From: Poseidonocella sp. HB161398
Lineage (GTDB): Bacteria; Pseudomonadota; Alphaproteobacteria; Rhodobacterales; Rhodobacteraceae
Assembly (NCBI RefSeq): GCF_005870025.1
Contig: NZ_VATA01000002.1
Location: 186,001 to 250,000, forward strand
Length of the DNA: 64,000 nt
Direction: 5' to 3'
Shown: positions 52,208-60,545 of the stretch, piece by piece
Numbering within the stretch: position 1 is the first letter of the stretch
Layout of the letters: each line of letters starts with the position of its first letter
Made by a program: the position numbers and the translations under genes
Notes under the pieces: model-generated
What the model was told of the DNA's origin: nothing
What the model saw: only the letters and a program-made list of their open reading frames with translations
Databases searched by the model: none

Positions 52208-54049
52208 CTAGCCCTCGGCCTTCTCCGCCAGCTCCAGCCATTCCTCTTCGGCCTCCGCCAGCGCGTCCTGCCGCGCCACCAGCGCCTCGGTGGCCTTCTG
52301 GAACTTGACCGGCTCGCGGGTGAAAAGCTCCGGATCGGCCATCAGCTCCTCGAGCTTGGCGATCTCGGCCTCGAGCCGCGCGATCACATTGGGCAGCTCT
52401 TCCAGCCGGTGCTTCTCGGTGAAGCTCAGCCCGGCGGGCTTGCCGCCCTTCGCCGCCGGAGCGGCAGCGGAGGCCGGGGCCGGATCGGCGGGCTTCGCCG
52501 CCCTGGGCTTCTCGGCCGCAGCCGCGGCGGGCGCCTCGGTCAGCGCCTTCTGCGCCTGGTAGTCGCTCCAGCCGCCGGGATAAGCGGTGACGCGGGCATT
52601 GCCCTCCATCGCGATCGTCGTCGTGGCGACCCGGTCGAGGAAGTCGCGGTCGTGGCTGACCAGGATCACCGTGCCGTCATACTCGCCCAGCACGTCCTGC
52701 AAGAGGTCGAGCGTCTCGACATCGAGGTCGTTGGTCGGTTCGTCGAGCACCAGCAGGTTCGATTCCCGCGCCATGATCCGCGCCAGCAGCAGCCGCGCCT
52801 TCTCGCCGCCCGAGAGCGACTTGACCGGCGCGCGCGCCTGCGCCTCGTCGAAGAGGAAGTCCTTCAGATAGGCGACCACATGCTTGGCGACGCCGCGCAC
52901 CATCACCTGGTCGGAGCGGCCCGAGACCGACATCTGCGGATCGTTGGTCAGGCTGTCCCAAAGCGTCGCCTCGGGGTCGAGCTGCGCGCGGTTCTGGTCG
53001 AAGACGGCCATTTCCAGATTGGTGCCCAGCTGCACCGTGCCCTCGTCGGGCGCGAGCTCGCCGGTCAGCAGCTTCAGCAGCGTGGTCTTGCCGACGCCGT
53101 TCGGGCCGACCATGGCGACGCGGTCGCCGCGCAGCACGCGCAGGTCGAAATTCTTCACGATCTGCTGGTCGCCGAAGGCCTTGGTCAGGCCCTTCGCCTC
53201 GATCACCCGCTTGCCGGATTGCGGTCCGTCGGCAAGGTTCAGCGCGGCCGTGCCCTGGCGGCGGATCTGGCTGGAGCGCTCCTCGCGCAGCGCCTGAAGC
53301 GCGCGGACCCGGCCCTGGTTGCGCTTCCTGCGCGCCGAGATGCCTTCCACGGCCCAGCGGGCCTCGGACTTGATCTTGCGGTCGAGCTTGTGGCGCGCCT
53401 CGTCCTCGTCCGCCCAGATCTTGTCGCGCCATTCCTCGAAGCGGGCGAAGCCCTGCTCCGAGCGGCGCACCTCGCCGCGGTCGATCCAGAGCGTCGCGCG
53501 GGTTAGGTTGTTCAGGAAGGCCCGGTCGTGGGAGATCAGCACAAAGCCCGCGCGGGTCTCGGAGAGCGTCCGTTCCAGCCAGGCGATCGCCTCGATGTCC
53601 AGATGGTTCGTGGGCTCGTCGATCAGCATCAGCTCGGGCGCCTCGGCCAGCAGCTTGGCCAGCGCCGCGCGCCGCTTCTGCCCGCCCGAGGCGGTCGCGG
53701 TCGGCATCTCCGGATCGAATTTCAGCCCTTCGGCCACCATCTCGACCTTGTAGCTCTCCGACGGATCGAGCGTGCTGCCGGCATAGTCGCCGAGCGTCTC
53801 GAAGCCAGAGAGGTCGGGGTCCTGCTCCATGTAGCCGACCGAGGTGCCAGGGCTGAGCACCCGCGCGCCGCGGTCCGGCTCGACGATGCCGGCCATGACT
53901 TTCAGGAGGGTCGACTTGCCCGAGCCGTTGCGGCCCACCAGGGCCACGCGGTCGCCGGTCTGCACGACCAGGTCGAGCCCGTCGAAGACCGGGTTGCCGC
54001 CGAAGGTGAGGGAAATGCCAGAGAGCTGGAGAAGGGGTGCGCGCGCCAT
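52208..54049 (-). CDS. uup: ABC-F ATPase, Uup type
   Basis: A 613-residue soluble protein with two ABC domains. First: Walker A GRNGSGKSTL (about 39-48), signature ASGGQKRR, Walker B LMLIDEPTNHLD. Second: GPNGVGKTTL, LSGGEKARL, LLVLDEPTNDLD. The linker and the C-terminal coiled coil (EKHRLEELPNVIARLEAEIAKLEELM) are those of Uup, linked to transposon excision precision, replication-fork handling and ribosome function. No membrane partner. ATG 54049 starts directly at the first ABC domain. Confidence 0.94.
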   Translation of the reverse strand: MARAPLLQLSGISLTFGGNPVFDGLDLVVQTGDRVALVGRNGSGKSTLLKVMAGIVEPDRGARVLSPGTSVGYMEQDPDLSGFETLGDYAGSTLDPSESYKVEMVAEGLKFDPEMPTATASGGQKRRAALAKLLAEAPELMLIDEPTNHLDIEAIAWLERTLSETRAGFVLISHDRAFLNNLTRATLWIDRGEVRRSEQGFARFEEWRDKIWADEDEARHKLDRKIKSEARWAVEGISARRKRNQGRVRALQALREERSSQIRRQGTAALNLADGPQSGKRVIEAKGLTKAFGDQQIVKNFDLRVLRGDRVAMVGPNGVGKTTLLKLLTGELAPDEGTVQLGTNLEMAVFDQNRAQLDPEATLWDSLTNDPQMSVSGRSDQVMVRGVAKHVVAYLKDFLFDEAQARAPVKSLSGGEKARLLLARIMARESNLLVLDEPTNDLDVETLDLLQDVLGEYDGTVILVSHDRDFLDRVATTTIAMEGNARVTAYPGGWSDYQAQKALTEAPAAAAAEKPRAAKPADPAPASAAAPAAKGGKPAGLSFTEKHRLEELPNVIARLEAEIAKLEELMADPELFTREPVKFQKATEALVARQDALAEAEEEWLELAEKAEG

Positions 54050-54080
54050 GGCGGCGAGCTATGACGCGGCGCGCCCGCCG

Positions 54081-54998
54081 TCAAGGGGCGGCAGCACAGG
54101 GCACCTCTCCCTGCAGCGCGGGCTCGGCGGCGATGAAGCCCGCCATGTAGTCGCGCAGCACCCGCGCCCGCGCCGACAGCAGCCGCCCCGTCGGCCAGAT
54201 GGCGTAGATGCCGCGCTCGGGGCCGCGCCAGCCGGGCAGCACCTGCTCCAGCCGCCCGGCGCGGATCTCTTCGGCGACTTCGGACACCGGCAGCAGCGCC
54301 AGCCCCTGCCCGTCCGCCGCCAGCATCGCCGCCAGGCCGATATCGTCGACCATGGTCGCGGCGCGCAGCGGCGGTTCGGCCCGGGCGGAACTGTCCGCCC
54401 CGGCAAGCTTCCAGAGCGGCATCAGGCTGGTGGCGATGATCCGGTGCGCGGCCAGATCCGCGGGCTGCGCCGGGCGCCCGCGGGCAGAGAGATAGCCCGG
54501 CGCGCCGACGATGACCGTCGCGGCATGGCCCAGCCGCTTCTGCGTCATCCGCGAATCCGGCTGCGGCCCGACGCGGATCGCCAGATCGGCGCCCATCTCC
54601 AGCAGATCCTCGCGGGCATTCGACAGCCGCAGGTCCAGCTCCACCTCGGGATGGCGCGCGACGAAGCCCGACCACATCGGCCGCAGGATGCGGATCGACA
54701 GGTTGGTCGGCGCCGCCACGGTCACCGGCCCGGCCAGCTCGGTGATATCGGCCGAGAGCCCGCGCAGGGCATGCTCGATCTGCGCCATCAGCGGACCCAG
54801 CTGCGCCAGGTAGGCCGCCCCCTCGCCGGTCAGCGAGAACCGCCGCGCCGAACGGTGGACCAGCTGGCAGCCCAGCCGCTCCTCCAGCTTCTGCAGCCGC
54901 CGCGTCACCGTCGCGGGCGGCACGCCCAGCCGCCGTGCCGCGCCCGAGAGGCCGCCCGCCTCGGCAATGGCGACGAACAGCGCGAGATCATCCAGCAT
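54081..54998 (-). CDS. LysR-family transcriptional regulator
   Basis: A 305-residue regulator. The HTH (DLALFVAIAEAGGLSGAARRLGVPPATVTRRLQKLEERLG, 4-43) is followed by the effector-binding domain. It is divergent from an antibiotic-biosynthesis-monooxygenase-like gene with two matching palindromes in between, so it almost certainly controls that gene and itself. ATG 54998 is used because the HTH starts at residue 4; the 13 upstream residues of the frame read through the operator. Effector unknown, perhaps a quinone or electrophile given the neighbour. Confidence 0.93.
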   Translation of the reverse strand: MLDDLALFVAIAEAGGLSGAARRLGVPPATVTRRLQKLEERLGCQLVHRSARRFSLTGEGAAYLAQLGPLMAQIEHALRGLSADITELAGPVTVAAPTNLSIRILRPMWSGFVARHPEVELDLRLSNAREDLLEMGADLAIRVGPQPDSRMTQKRLGHAATVIVGAPGYLSARGRPAQPADLAAHRIIATSLMPLWKLAGADSSARAEPPLRAATMVDDIGLAAMLAADGQGLALLPVSEVAEEIRAGRLEQVLPGWRGPERGIYAIWPTGRLLSARARVLRDYMAGFIAAEPALQGEVPCAAAP

Positions 54999-54999
54999 G

Positions 55000-55058
55000 A
55001 TTCCAATCCCGGAATTTATACCACCGGTCTTCGGCATATAATTCCCGATCCGGGAATT
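55000..55058. promoter_or_regulatory. LysR operator region with two palindromes and a -10 TATAAT
   Basis: AATTCCCG-ATC-CGGGAATT (55040-55058) is a perfect 8-bp inverted repeat; a related ATTCC-N6-GGAAT lies at 55000-55015 next to the LysR start. The consensus -10 TATAAT (55037-55042) of the plus-strand gene overlaps the first palindrome, and no good -35 is visible, as expected for an activator-dependent promoter. The site beside the LysR start would allow autoregulation. Confidence 0.7.
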
Positions 55059-55098
55059 CTACCTTGGCCTCATCCCGACCTTCCCGAAAGGACTGCAC

Positions 55099-55413
55099 AT
55101 GACCGAATTCTGCATCAGCGCGGGCATCGAAGCCACCGGCGTGCTGCCGCTTGCCGAGACCGAGGCCCTGCTGGCCGGGCTCGTGCGCGCGACCGCCACC
55201 GAACCCGGATGCATCGCCTTCGAGATCCGCCAGAGCCTGGAGGACCCGCGCAAGTTCACCCTGTGGGAGCGCTGGACCTCCGAGGCCGCGCTCAAGGCGC
55301 ATTACGACTATCCCCATACCCGCCACGTGCTGGAGACCGGTGCCACGCGGGTCGTCTATATCGAGAAACTCGGCGCGATCGGCCAGGCCGTGCCCGCCCC
55401 AGCCCAGGAATAG
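55099..55413 (+). CDS. Antibiotic biosynthesis monooxygenase-like (quinol monooxygenase) protein
   Basis: A 104-residue ferredoxin-like ABM protein. TEALLAGLVRATATEPGCIAFEIRQS and FTLWERWTSEAALKAHYDYPHTRHV are the family's two halves, with conserved Trp and His. Such proteins oxidise quinols or small aromatics without cofactor. It is under probable control of the divergent LysR regulator and is followed after 2 bp by a DUF2798 membrane protein, so the two are co-expressed. Confidence 0.88.
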   Translation: MTEFCISAGIEATGVLPLAETEALLAGLVRATATEPGCIAFEIRQSLEDPRKFTLWERWTSEAALKAHYDYPHTRHVLETGATRVVYIEKLGAIGQAVPAPAQE

Positions 55414-55415
55414 CC

Positions 55416-55655
55416 ATGTCCCAGCGCATTCTCTTCGCCGCCATGATGTCGCTCGTTCTCAGCTTCCTCATGACCTTCTTCGTCACCTGGCTGAATCTGG
55501 GCTTCGGCCCGCATTTCGCCAGCAACTGGATGGCGGCCTTCCGCGTCGCCTGGCCGGCCGCGGGAACGATCTCCTTCCTCTTCGGCCCGGTCGTGCTGCG
55601 CGCCAGCCTGCGGCTCGACGCGCATCTGCAGCCGCGCCTGGCGCGCGGGCGCTGA
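55416..55655 (+). CDS. DUF2798 small membrane protein
   Basis: A 79-residue protein with two hydrophobic helices (ILFAAMMSLVLSFLMTFFVTWL and AWPAAGTISFLFGPVVL), the DUF2798 layout including the NxG and FxxxW pattern (NLGFGPHFASNWMAAFRVAW). Function unknown. It starts 2 bp after the monooxygenase gene. A 9-bp hairpin without T-tract (55664-55690) follows. Confidence 0.85.
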   Translation: MSQRILFAAMMSLVLSFLMTFFVTWLNLGFGPHFASNWMAAFRVAWPAAGTISFLFGPVVLRASLRLDAHLQPRLARGR

Positions 55656-55732
55656 GCCCCGGCGCCGCCCGGGTTGATTTTCCGGGCGGCCGCGGACAGG
55701 GTGCGCGCGAGACAACGCGTGACGAGGTGCCC

Positions 55733-56674
55733 ATGTCCCCCCGCAAGATCATCATCGATACGGATCCCGGCCAGGACGATGCCGTGGCCATCCTTCTGGC
55801 GCTCGGCTCGCCGGCCGACCTGGAGGTTCTGGGCATCACCGCCGTGGCCGGGAACGTGCCGCTGGCGCGCACCCAGGAAAACGCCCGCAAGATCTGCGAG
55901 CTGGCCGGGCGCCGCGACATCCGGGTCTTTGCCGGGGCCGACCGGCCGCTGCTGATCCCGCCGCGCACCGCCGAGAACGTCCATGGCAAGACCGGGCTCG
56001 ACGGCATCGAGCTGCCCGCGCCGACCATGCCGCTCGAAGAGCAGCACGCCGTCGATTTCATCATCGAGACGCTGCGCGCCGAGGCCCCGGGGACGGTGAC
56101 GCTCTGCCCGCTGGGGCCGCTGACCAATATCGCCACCGCCTTCCGCCGCGCCCCCGACATCGTCGGCCGGGTGCAGGAGATCGTGCTGATGGGCGGCGCC
56201 TATTTCGAGGTCGGCAACACCAGCCCGACGGCCGAGTTCAACATCCTCGCCGATCCCCATGCCGCCCATGTCGTCTTCGGCGCGGGCGTGCCGCTGGTGG
56301 TGATGCCGCTCGACGTGACCCACAAGGTGCTGACCAGCCCGGCGCGCAACCAGGCCTTCCGCGATCTCGGCACGCCCGCGGGCGAGGCCGTCGCCGCCTG
56401 GACCGGCTTCTTCGAGCGCTGGGACATGGCGAAATACGGCTCCGAGGGCGCGCCCTTGCACGACCCCTGCGTGATCGCGTATCTAATCCGTCCCGAGCTG
56501 TTCTCGGGCCGTCACATCAATGTGGAAATCGAGATCGCCTCGCCGCTGACCATGGGCATGACCGTGGCCGACTGGTGGGGGATCACCGGCCGCACGCCCA
56601 ATGCCACCTTCATGGGCGACGCCGATGCCGACGGCTATTACGCGCTTCTGACCGAAAGGATCGGCACCCTATGA
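55733..56674 (+). CDS. Nucleoside hydrolase (inosine-uridine type)
   Basis: A 313-residue enzyme splitting the N-glycosidic bond of ribonucleosides. The calcium-binding motif DTDPGQDDAVAI (9-20) is intact. VHGKTGLDG, LCPLGPLTNIATAF, VLMGGAYFEVGNTSPTAEFN and the late HDPCVIAYL histidine/aspartate complete the active site. Full length. The next gene overlaps by 4 bp, so nucleoside breakdown is coupled to the asparaginase-like protein. Confidence 0.94.
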   Translation: MSPRKIIIDTDPGQDDAVAILLALGSPADLEVLGITAVAGNVPLARTQENARKICELAGRRDIRVFAGADRPLLIPPRTAENVHGKTGLDGIELPAPTMPLEEQHAVDFIIETLRAEAPGTVTLCPLGPLTNIATAFRRAPDIVGRVQEIVLMGGAYFEVGNTSPTAEFNILADPHAAHVVFGAGVPLVVMPLDVTHKVLTSPARNQAFRDLGTPAGEAVAAWTGFFERWDMAKYGSEGAPLHDPCVIAYLIRPELFSGRHINVEIEIASPLTMGMTVADWWGITGRTPNATFMGDADADGYYALLTERIGTL

Positions 56675-57162
56675 CCCCCGTTCGCCTCATTCTCACGGGC
56701 GGGACCTTCGACAAGGTCCATGACACCCGCAGCGAGGGCCTCGGCTTTCCCGATGACGGCCATTCGCAGGTGCCGGGCCTCCTGCAGAATGCCCGCTGCC
56801 ACCATCCGGCGGTGACCGAACTCTTGCAGATGGACAGCCTGCATTTCACCGATTTCGAGCGCGACCTGATCCTCAAGGCCTGCCTCGAGGCGGAGGAGAC
56901 CGCGCTGGTCGTCACCCATGGCACCGGCACGATGGGCCACACCGCGCGCGTCCTCGAGGGGAAGATCCCCGGAAAGACGGTGGTGCTGACCGGGGCGATG
57001 CGGCCCTATTCGCTCGGCCGCTCTGACGCGGCCTTCAATCTCGGCGGCGCGATCATTGCCGCGCAGGCCCTGCCCGAGGGCGTCTGGGGGGTGATGAACG
57101 GCCGGATCTTCCCGGCCGTCAAGCTGGAGAAGAACGTCGAGACCGGCCGGTTCGACGCTTGA
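56671..57162 (+). CDS. Short asparaginase-domain protein
   Basis: A 163-residue protein equal to the N-terminal domain of type I/II L-asparaginases. LILTGGTFDKVHD (6-18) carries the nucleophilic Thr, and VVTHGTGTMGHTARVLEG and VVLTGAMRPYSLGRSDAAFNLGGA carry the second catalytic Thr-Asp region. The C-terminal domain of normal asparaginases (about 150 residues) is missing without sign of a frameshift, so this is a natural short form. Whether it hydrolyses asparagine is open. It ends the nucleoside-hydrolase operon, followed by a strong terminator. Confidence 0.88.
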   Translation: MTPVRLILTGGTFDKVHDTRSEGLGFPDDGHSQVPGLLQNARCHHPAVTELLQMDSLHFTDFERDLILKACLEAEETALVVTHGTGTMGHTARVLEGKIPGKTVVLTGAMRPYSLGRSDAAFNLGGAIIAAQALPEGVWGVMNGRIFPAVKLEKNVETGRFDA

Positions 57163-57169
57163 CGGACAG

Positions 57170-57204
57170 AGCGGCTGCGGCGCAACGGCCCGCAGCCGCT
57201 TTTT
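57170..57204 (+). terminator. Rho-independent terminator of the nucleoside hydrolase operon
   Basis: AGCGGCTGCGG/CCGCAGCCGCT (57170-57180 with 57190-57200), a 9-nt loop and five Ts. Confidence 0.88.
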
Positions 57205-57561
57205 CGGAAAAATTTCCTTGTTTACGGTATGTTAACGATTTATTCAGTCCGGAAAACCCTCCCTGCACGGACGGTTTTCCTGCGTTAACGGGCGTTAACC
57301 GCCGCTTTTGCGGTCAAAATGAGAATTTTTCGCAAAATTTGCGGGCCGCGGAGAAATCCCGTCATGCTGCAGTGCAGGCCGTCTGGCGCCGCAGTGCGGA
57401 ACCGGGGCATATTGAATATGTCGGCTGAGCGGCGGCCTCCGGACACCTCCTCCCTTCCCGGATGCCGCCGCTTGACCGGCACGACAGGCAGATGCCGGAG
57501 TAGAAGCAGTCAGGCGCCCGCAGGGGCCGGGTCATTGCTCCGTAGAGACCACGGATGCGGG
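57205..57561 (+). other. AT-rich intergenic region with GCGTTAAC direct repeats
   Basis: About 357 bp, notably AT-rich between 57205 and 57345. It holds GCGTTAAC twice, 10 bp apart (57282-57289 and 57292-57299). TTAA-N6-TTAA is one base short of the CtrA spacing. A GTATGTTAACGATTTAT stretch lies upstream. No convincing gene; probably the control region of the oxygenase gene. Confidence 0.45.
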
Positions 57562-58554
57562 ATGACGGACATGCAGGAACTTCACCGCGAAGCGCGCATT
57601 GGCGGGACGGGCTCGGAAAAGGCCCGCGACGTGGCGCTGATCGACCTTTCCGATTTCGAGGCGCGCAAGCCGGAGATTGCCGCGGCGCTCTGGCAGGCGG
57701 CGACCGGGCTGGGGCTGTTCCAGCTCACCGGCCATGGCATCCCGCTGGCGCAGATCGAAGAGGCCTTCGCGCTGTCGGAGGCGTTCTTCGCCCTGCCCGA
57801 GGCCGAGAAGGCGGCGCTGCCGCTGCGCCCCGGCACCAATGCCGGCTGGGAGTTCAAGAGCCAGATCCGCCCCTCGACAGGCACGCCGGACCAGAAGGAA
57901 AGCTACCAGATCACCCGCCCGCGGATGGAGGGGCTCTGGCCCGCCGAAGAGGCGATCCCCGGCTTTCGCGCCAGGATGCTGGCCTTCGAACGGGCCAACT
58001 GGGAGGTGGCGATGAAGGTGCTCGATGCCTTCGCGCTGAAACTCGGCTTCGAGGCCGGCAGCTTCGCCCGCGCCCATGATCCCGAGAGCCCCGGCTACCA
58101 GTCGACGCTGCGGCTGATCCACTACCTGCCGATGACCGGTGCGCGGCCCGGGGATTACAGCGGCTGGCGCGCCGGGGCCCATACCGATTTCGACTGCCTG
58201 ACGCTGCTTCACCAGAAGACCGGCCAGGGCGGGCTTCAGGTCGCGCCCGGCGCCGAGGCGGAGGCCGGGGAATGGACCAGCGTCGAGCCGGTCACCGGCG
58301 TCATCACCTGCAATATCGGCGACATGCTGATGCGCTGGTCGGACGACAAGCTGCTGTCGAATCCGCACCGGGTGCGGATGCCGCGGCCGGACGAGTATCT
58401 GGGTCCGCGCTACTCTATGCCGTTCTTCGCCCAGGCCAATCGCGACGTCCTGCTGCAGGGGCCGGAAAAGAAGTACCCGGCGATCACCGCGGGCGACTAT
58501 ATCGGCGAGCGGATCCGGGCGAACTATGACGCGCTGGCTGCCCGCAAGGGCTGA
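57562..58554 (+). CDS. 2-oxoglutarate/Fe(II) oxygenase, isopenicillin N synthase family
   Basis: A 330-residue non-haem iron enzyme. The DIOX-N part (DVALIDLSDFEA, LGLFQLTGHGIP) is followed by the double-stranded beta-helix with iron ligands H207 and D209 (GAHTDFDCLTLL) and H269 (LSNPHRVRM), and the co-substrate motif R283-Y-S285. It resembles plant-like dioxygenases and bacterial IPNS-like proteins of unknown substrate. ATG 57562 or 57571 are equivalent candidates; neither has a strong ribosome-binding site. Two tiny ORFs follow on the same strand; a link is not shown. Confidence 0.9.
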   Translation: MTDMQELHREARIGGTGSEKARDVALIDLSDFEARKPEIAAALWQAATGLGLFQLTGHGIPLAQIEEAFALSEAFFALPEAEKAALPLRPGTNAGWEFKSQIRPSTGTPDQKESYQITRPRMEGLWPAEEAIPGFRARMLAFERANWEVAMKVLDAFALKLGFEAGSFARAHDPESPGYQSTLRLIHYLPMTGARPGDYSGWRAGAHTDFDCLTLLHQKTGQGGLQVAPGAEAEAGEWTSVEPVTGVITCNIGDMLMRWSDDKLLSNPHRVRMPRPDEYLGPRYSMPFFAQANRDVLLQGPEKKYPAITAGDYIGERIRANYDALAARKG

Positions 58555-58701
58555 AACCGGCGGCATTTCCGGCAATGGTGTCAGGAGGGTAAAGATTGTT
58601 AGCGCAAATCTAACCTCCCGCCCCGGAACGGTCACATTGCTGACACGTTGCCTCCCCGAAGCGGCGTCATGATGGGGCTGCAAACAAGAGGAGACACCGC
58701 C

Positions 58702-58809
58702 ATGACCACCACCGACCGCACCGCAAAGAAGACCGAGACCCGCAAGCAGGGCAAGTCGGACGCCGCGCTGCCGCGCAAGCAGATCTTCTTCGACTGGGCC
58801 GCCATCTGA
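58702..58809 (+). CDS. Putative 35-residue peptide
   Basis: ATG 58702 is preceded by AAGAGGAGAC at good distance, one of the best ribosome-binding sites in the window. The peptide is strongly basic for about 27 residues (Lys, Arg, Thr) and ends KQIFFDWAAI. It has no signal peptide. An inverted repeat GTTAG-N7-CTAAC (58598-58614) lies about 90 bp upstream. I recognise no family. It could be a regulatory or structural small protein, or, less likely, a modified-peptide precursor. Confidence 0.5.
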   Translation: MTTTDRTAKKTETRKQGKSDAALPRKQIFFDWAAI

Positions 58810-58934
58810 GCCGCCCGGACGCCTGCCGATGCCCCAGGCCGCGCGCGACGCGGCCCGGGCCGGACGATCCCCCGCGGGGAACCTGGCGCCGCCCGTCCCG
58901 TTGACACAGCGGAGAACAGGGAAGGCCACGCATC

Positions 58935-59123
58935 ATGAGCTCGTCACTCATCGCAGACCATGTCGACCAGAATACCAGCCTCGCCGAGATTTCCTCCTTC
59001 GAGGAGTTCAAGGCCTATGTCATCGCCAACCGCGCCGAGATCGAGCGCAAGCTGCTGCTGACGGTGATGTCGATCCTGATCAAGGAAGCCTGGTCGCTCT
59101 ACAAGGACAAGCGCGGCCTCTGA
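58935..59123 (+). CDS. Small helical protein, unknown function
   Basis: A 62-residue frame with GGGAAGG before the ATG. An acidic N-terminal part (SSFEEFKAYVIANRAEIERK) leads to a hydrophobic amphipathic helix (LLLTVMSILIKEAWSLYKDK). No membrane-spanning segment is certain. It stands alone between the 35-residue ORF and the TfoX-like gene, and the codon pattern is consistent with coding. No family recognised. Confidence 0.6.
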   Translation: MSSSLIADHVDQNTSLAEISSFEEFKAYVIANRAEIERKLLLTVMSILIKEAWSLYKDKRGL

Positions 59124-59207
59124 AGCCGCTTGCCCCGCCCGCCCTTTCAAGGCAGGATGCGACCGGAACATTCCGCGAACAGCATCCTCCGAACAGGCCG
59201 GGCGACG

Positions 59208-59549
59208 ATGAGCACTCCGATTTCCGCGCTGCGCAACATGGGCCCCGCCATGGAGGCCGCCTTCGCTGCCGTCGGCATCGGCTCGGCCGAGGCGCTGCGC
59301 GAGCTGGGCGTCGATGCCGCCTATGCCAGGCTGCTGGCAAATGGCGCGCGGCCGCATTTCATCGGCTACTACATCATCGAGATGTCGCTGCAGGGCCGTC
59401 CCTGGAACGACTGCAAGGGCGCCGAAAAAGACGCCCTGCGCAAGCGCTTCGACCGGATCAAGGCCGCCGCGGTGCCGACCGACCGCGGCGCGCTGCGGGC
59501 GCTCGACCGCATCCTCGACGAAATCGGCGTGATCCCGAAGCGCGGCTGA
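59208..59549 (+). CDS. TfoX/Sxy C-terminal-domain protein
   Basis: A 113-residue protein with the TfoX C-terminal domain: ISALRNMGPAMEAAFAAVGIGSAEALRELG is the helix-hairpin-helix-like core, followed by GARPHFIGYYIIEMSLQGRPWNDC. The N-terminal TfoX domain is absent, as in many stand-alone bacterial proteins. Link to competence is only by family name. ATG 59208 is chosen because the domain begins at residue 5; the longer frame upstream is not conserved. Confidence 0.85.
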   Translation: MSTPISALRNMGPAMEAAFAAVGIGSAEALRELGVDAAYARLLANGARPHFIGYYIIEMSLQGRPWNDCKGAEKDALRKRFDRIKAAAVPTDRGALRALDRILDEIGVIPKRG

Positions 59550-59594
59550 GCGCGGCAATCACGCAAGAACAGGCGGGCGCGACGCGGCAATTCC

Positions 59595-60472
59595 ATGCAG
59601 GCTGTAGAGGCGGACCGATCCGGCCGCATCCGAGCGCGGGAGAGCCCCGGCCCCGAAGACCGCTATCACGACCGCATGGCCCGGGTGCCGGTCCAAATCG
59701 ACCGCCATCCCGGGATGCCTGCCCGGGCTCGACGAGCTCAGAGCCGTCGCGGCGTTCTCCGAATTCCATTTCCACCGCCAGTTCGGCGCCTTCGCGGGCA
59801 TGCCGCCTGGCCGCCATGTCCGGCGCCGACGGATCGACCGGGCCGCCGCGCAGCTGGGCCTGCCGCAGGGCGCGCCGGTGACGGAGATCGCGCTCGGGGC
59901 GGGCCATGACAGTTTCGACGCCTTCGCCCGCGCCTTCCGCAGCCAGGTCGGCCATAGCCCGGCGGGGGTCCGCGCCGCGCCCGGCTGGCAGCCCTGGCAG
60001 GCGGCCGCGGCCGCGCTTGCCGCCGCAAGGAGCCCCCTGATGCAGCATCGTTAGGCCAGGGACGATGTCGAGATCCGCGGCACGTCCCGCATCGCCGTCA
60101 TGGCCCATTGCGGCGATCCCGCCGGGCTCGGGCGCAGGCTGCGCGCCTTCATCGCCTGGCGCAGGGCCGGCCGGACTGCCGCCCGCGCGGTCGCGGAGCT
60201 TCAGCATCTTCCGTTCCGCCCCCGGGGAAGACACGGCGTTCCGGCTCGCTCTCTGCTTGGCAACCGCCCGCCCTTCCGCGGTCCACGGGGCGGAGGTCGC
60301 TCCCGGCGGGCGCTGCGCCGTTCTGCGCGTCAACGGCGATCCGGACCCGGCGGCGCGCATCCTCTGCCGCGACTGGCTGCCCGCAAGCGGCGAAACGCTG
60401 CGGAACGTCCCGTGCTATTGCGACCGGCCCGCGCATGAGGCGGTGGCCGATCTCTTCCTGCCCCTCGCCTGA
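59595..60472 (+). pseudogene. Decayed AraC-family regulator with GyrI-like domain
   Basis: Homology runs through three reading frames. Frame 1 from 59595 has EDRYHDRMARVPVQIDRHPG; about 59720 it shifts to a frame with LDELRAVAAFSEFHFHRQFG, RRRIDRAAAQLG and EIALGAGHDSFDAFARAFRSQ, the AraC HTH. That frame has an in-frame TAG at 60052-60054, continues into [20 protein letters not shown], the GyrI-like start, and shifts again about 60170 to FSIFRSAPGEDTAFRLALCL, GRCAVLRVNGDPDPAARIL and the end HEAVADLFLPLA. Two frameshifts and one stop show a dead gene, formerly about 290 codons. Confidence 0.85.
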
Positions 60473-60488
60473 AGAGGAGCGGGCAAAG

Positions 60489-60515
60489 AAAAAGCCGCGC
60501 CCGGAGGGGCGCGGC
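60489..60515 (-). terminator. Rho-independent terminator of ndk
   Basis: GCCGCGCCC/GGGCGCGGC (60494-60515) with a 4-nt loop, followed on the minus strand by TTTTT, C, TTT. It lies about 30 bp after the ndk stop. Confidence 0.85.
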
Positions 60516-60545
60516 CGTCATCTCGTTCCGGCGATCCGGGAAGGA

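Noticed and set aside
57282-57299. CtrA binding site
   Set aside because: The spacing is TTAA-N6-TTAA, not N7; reported only as a direct repeat.
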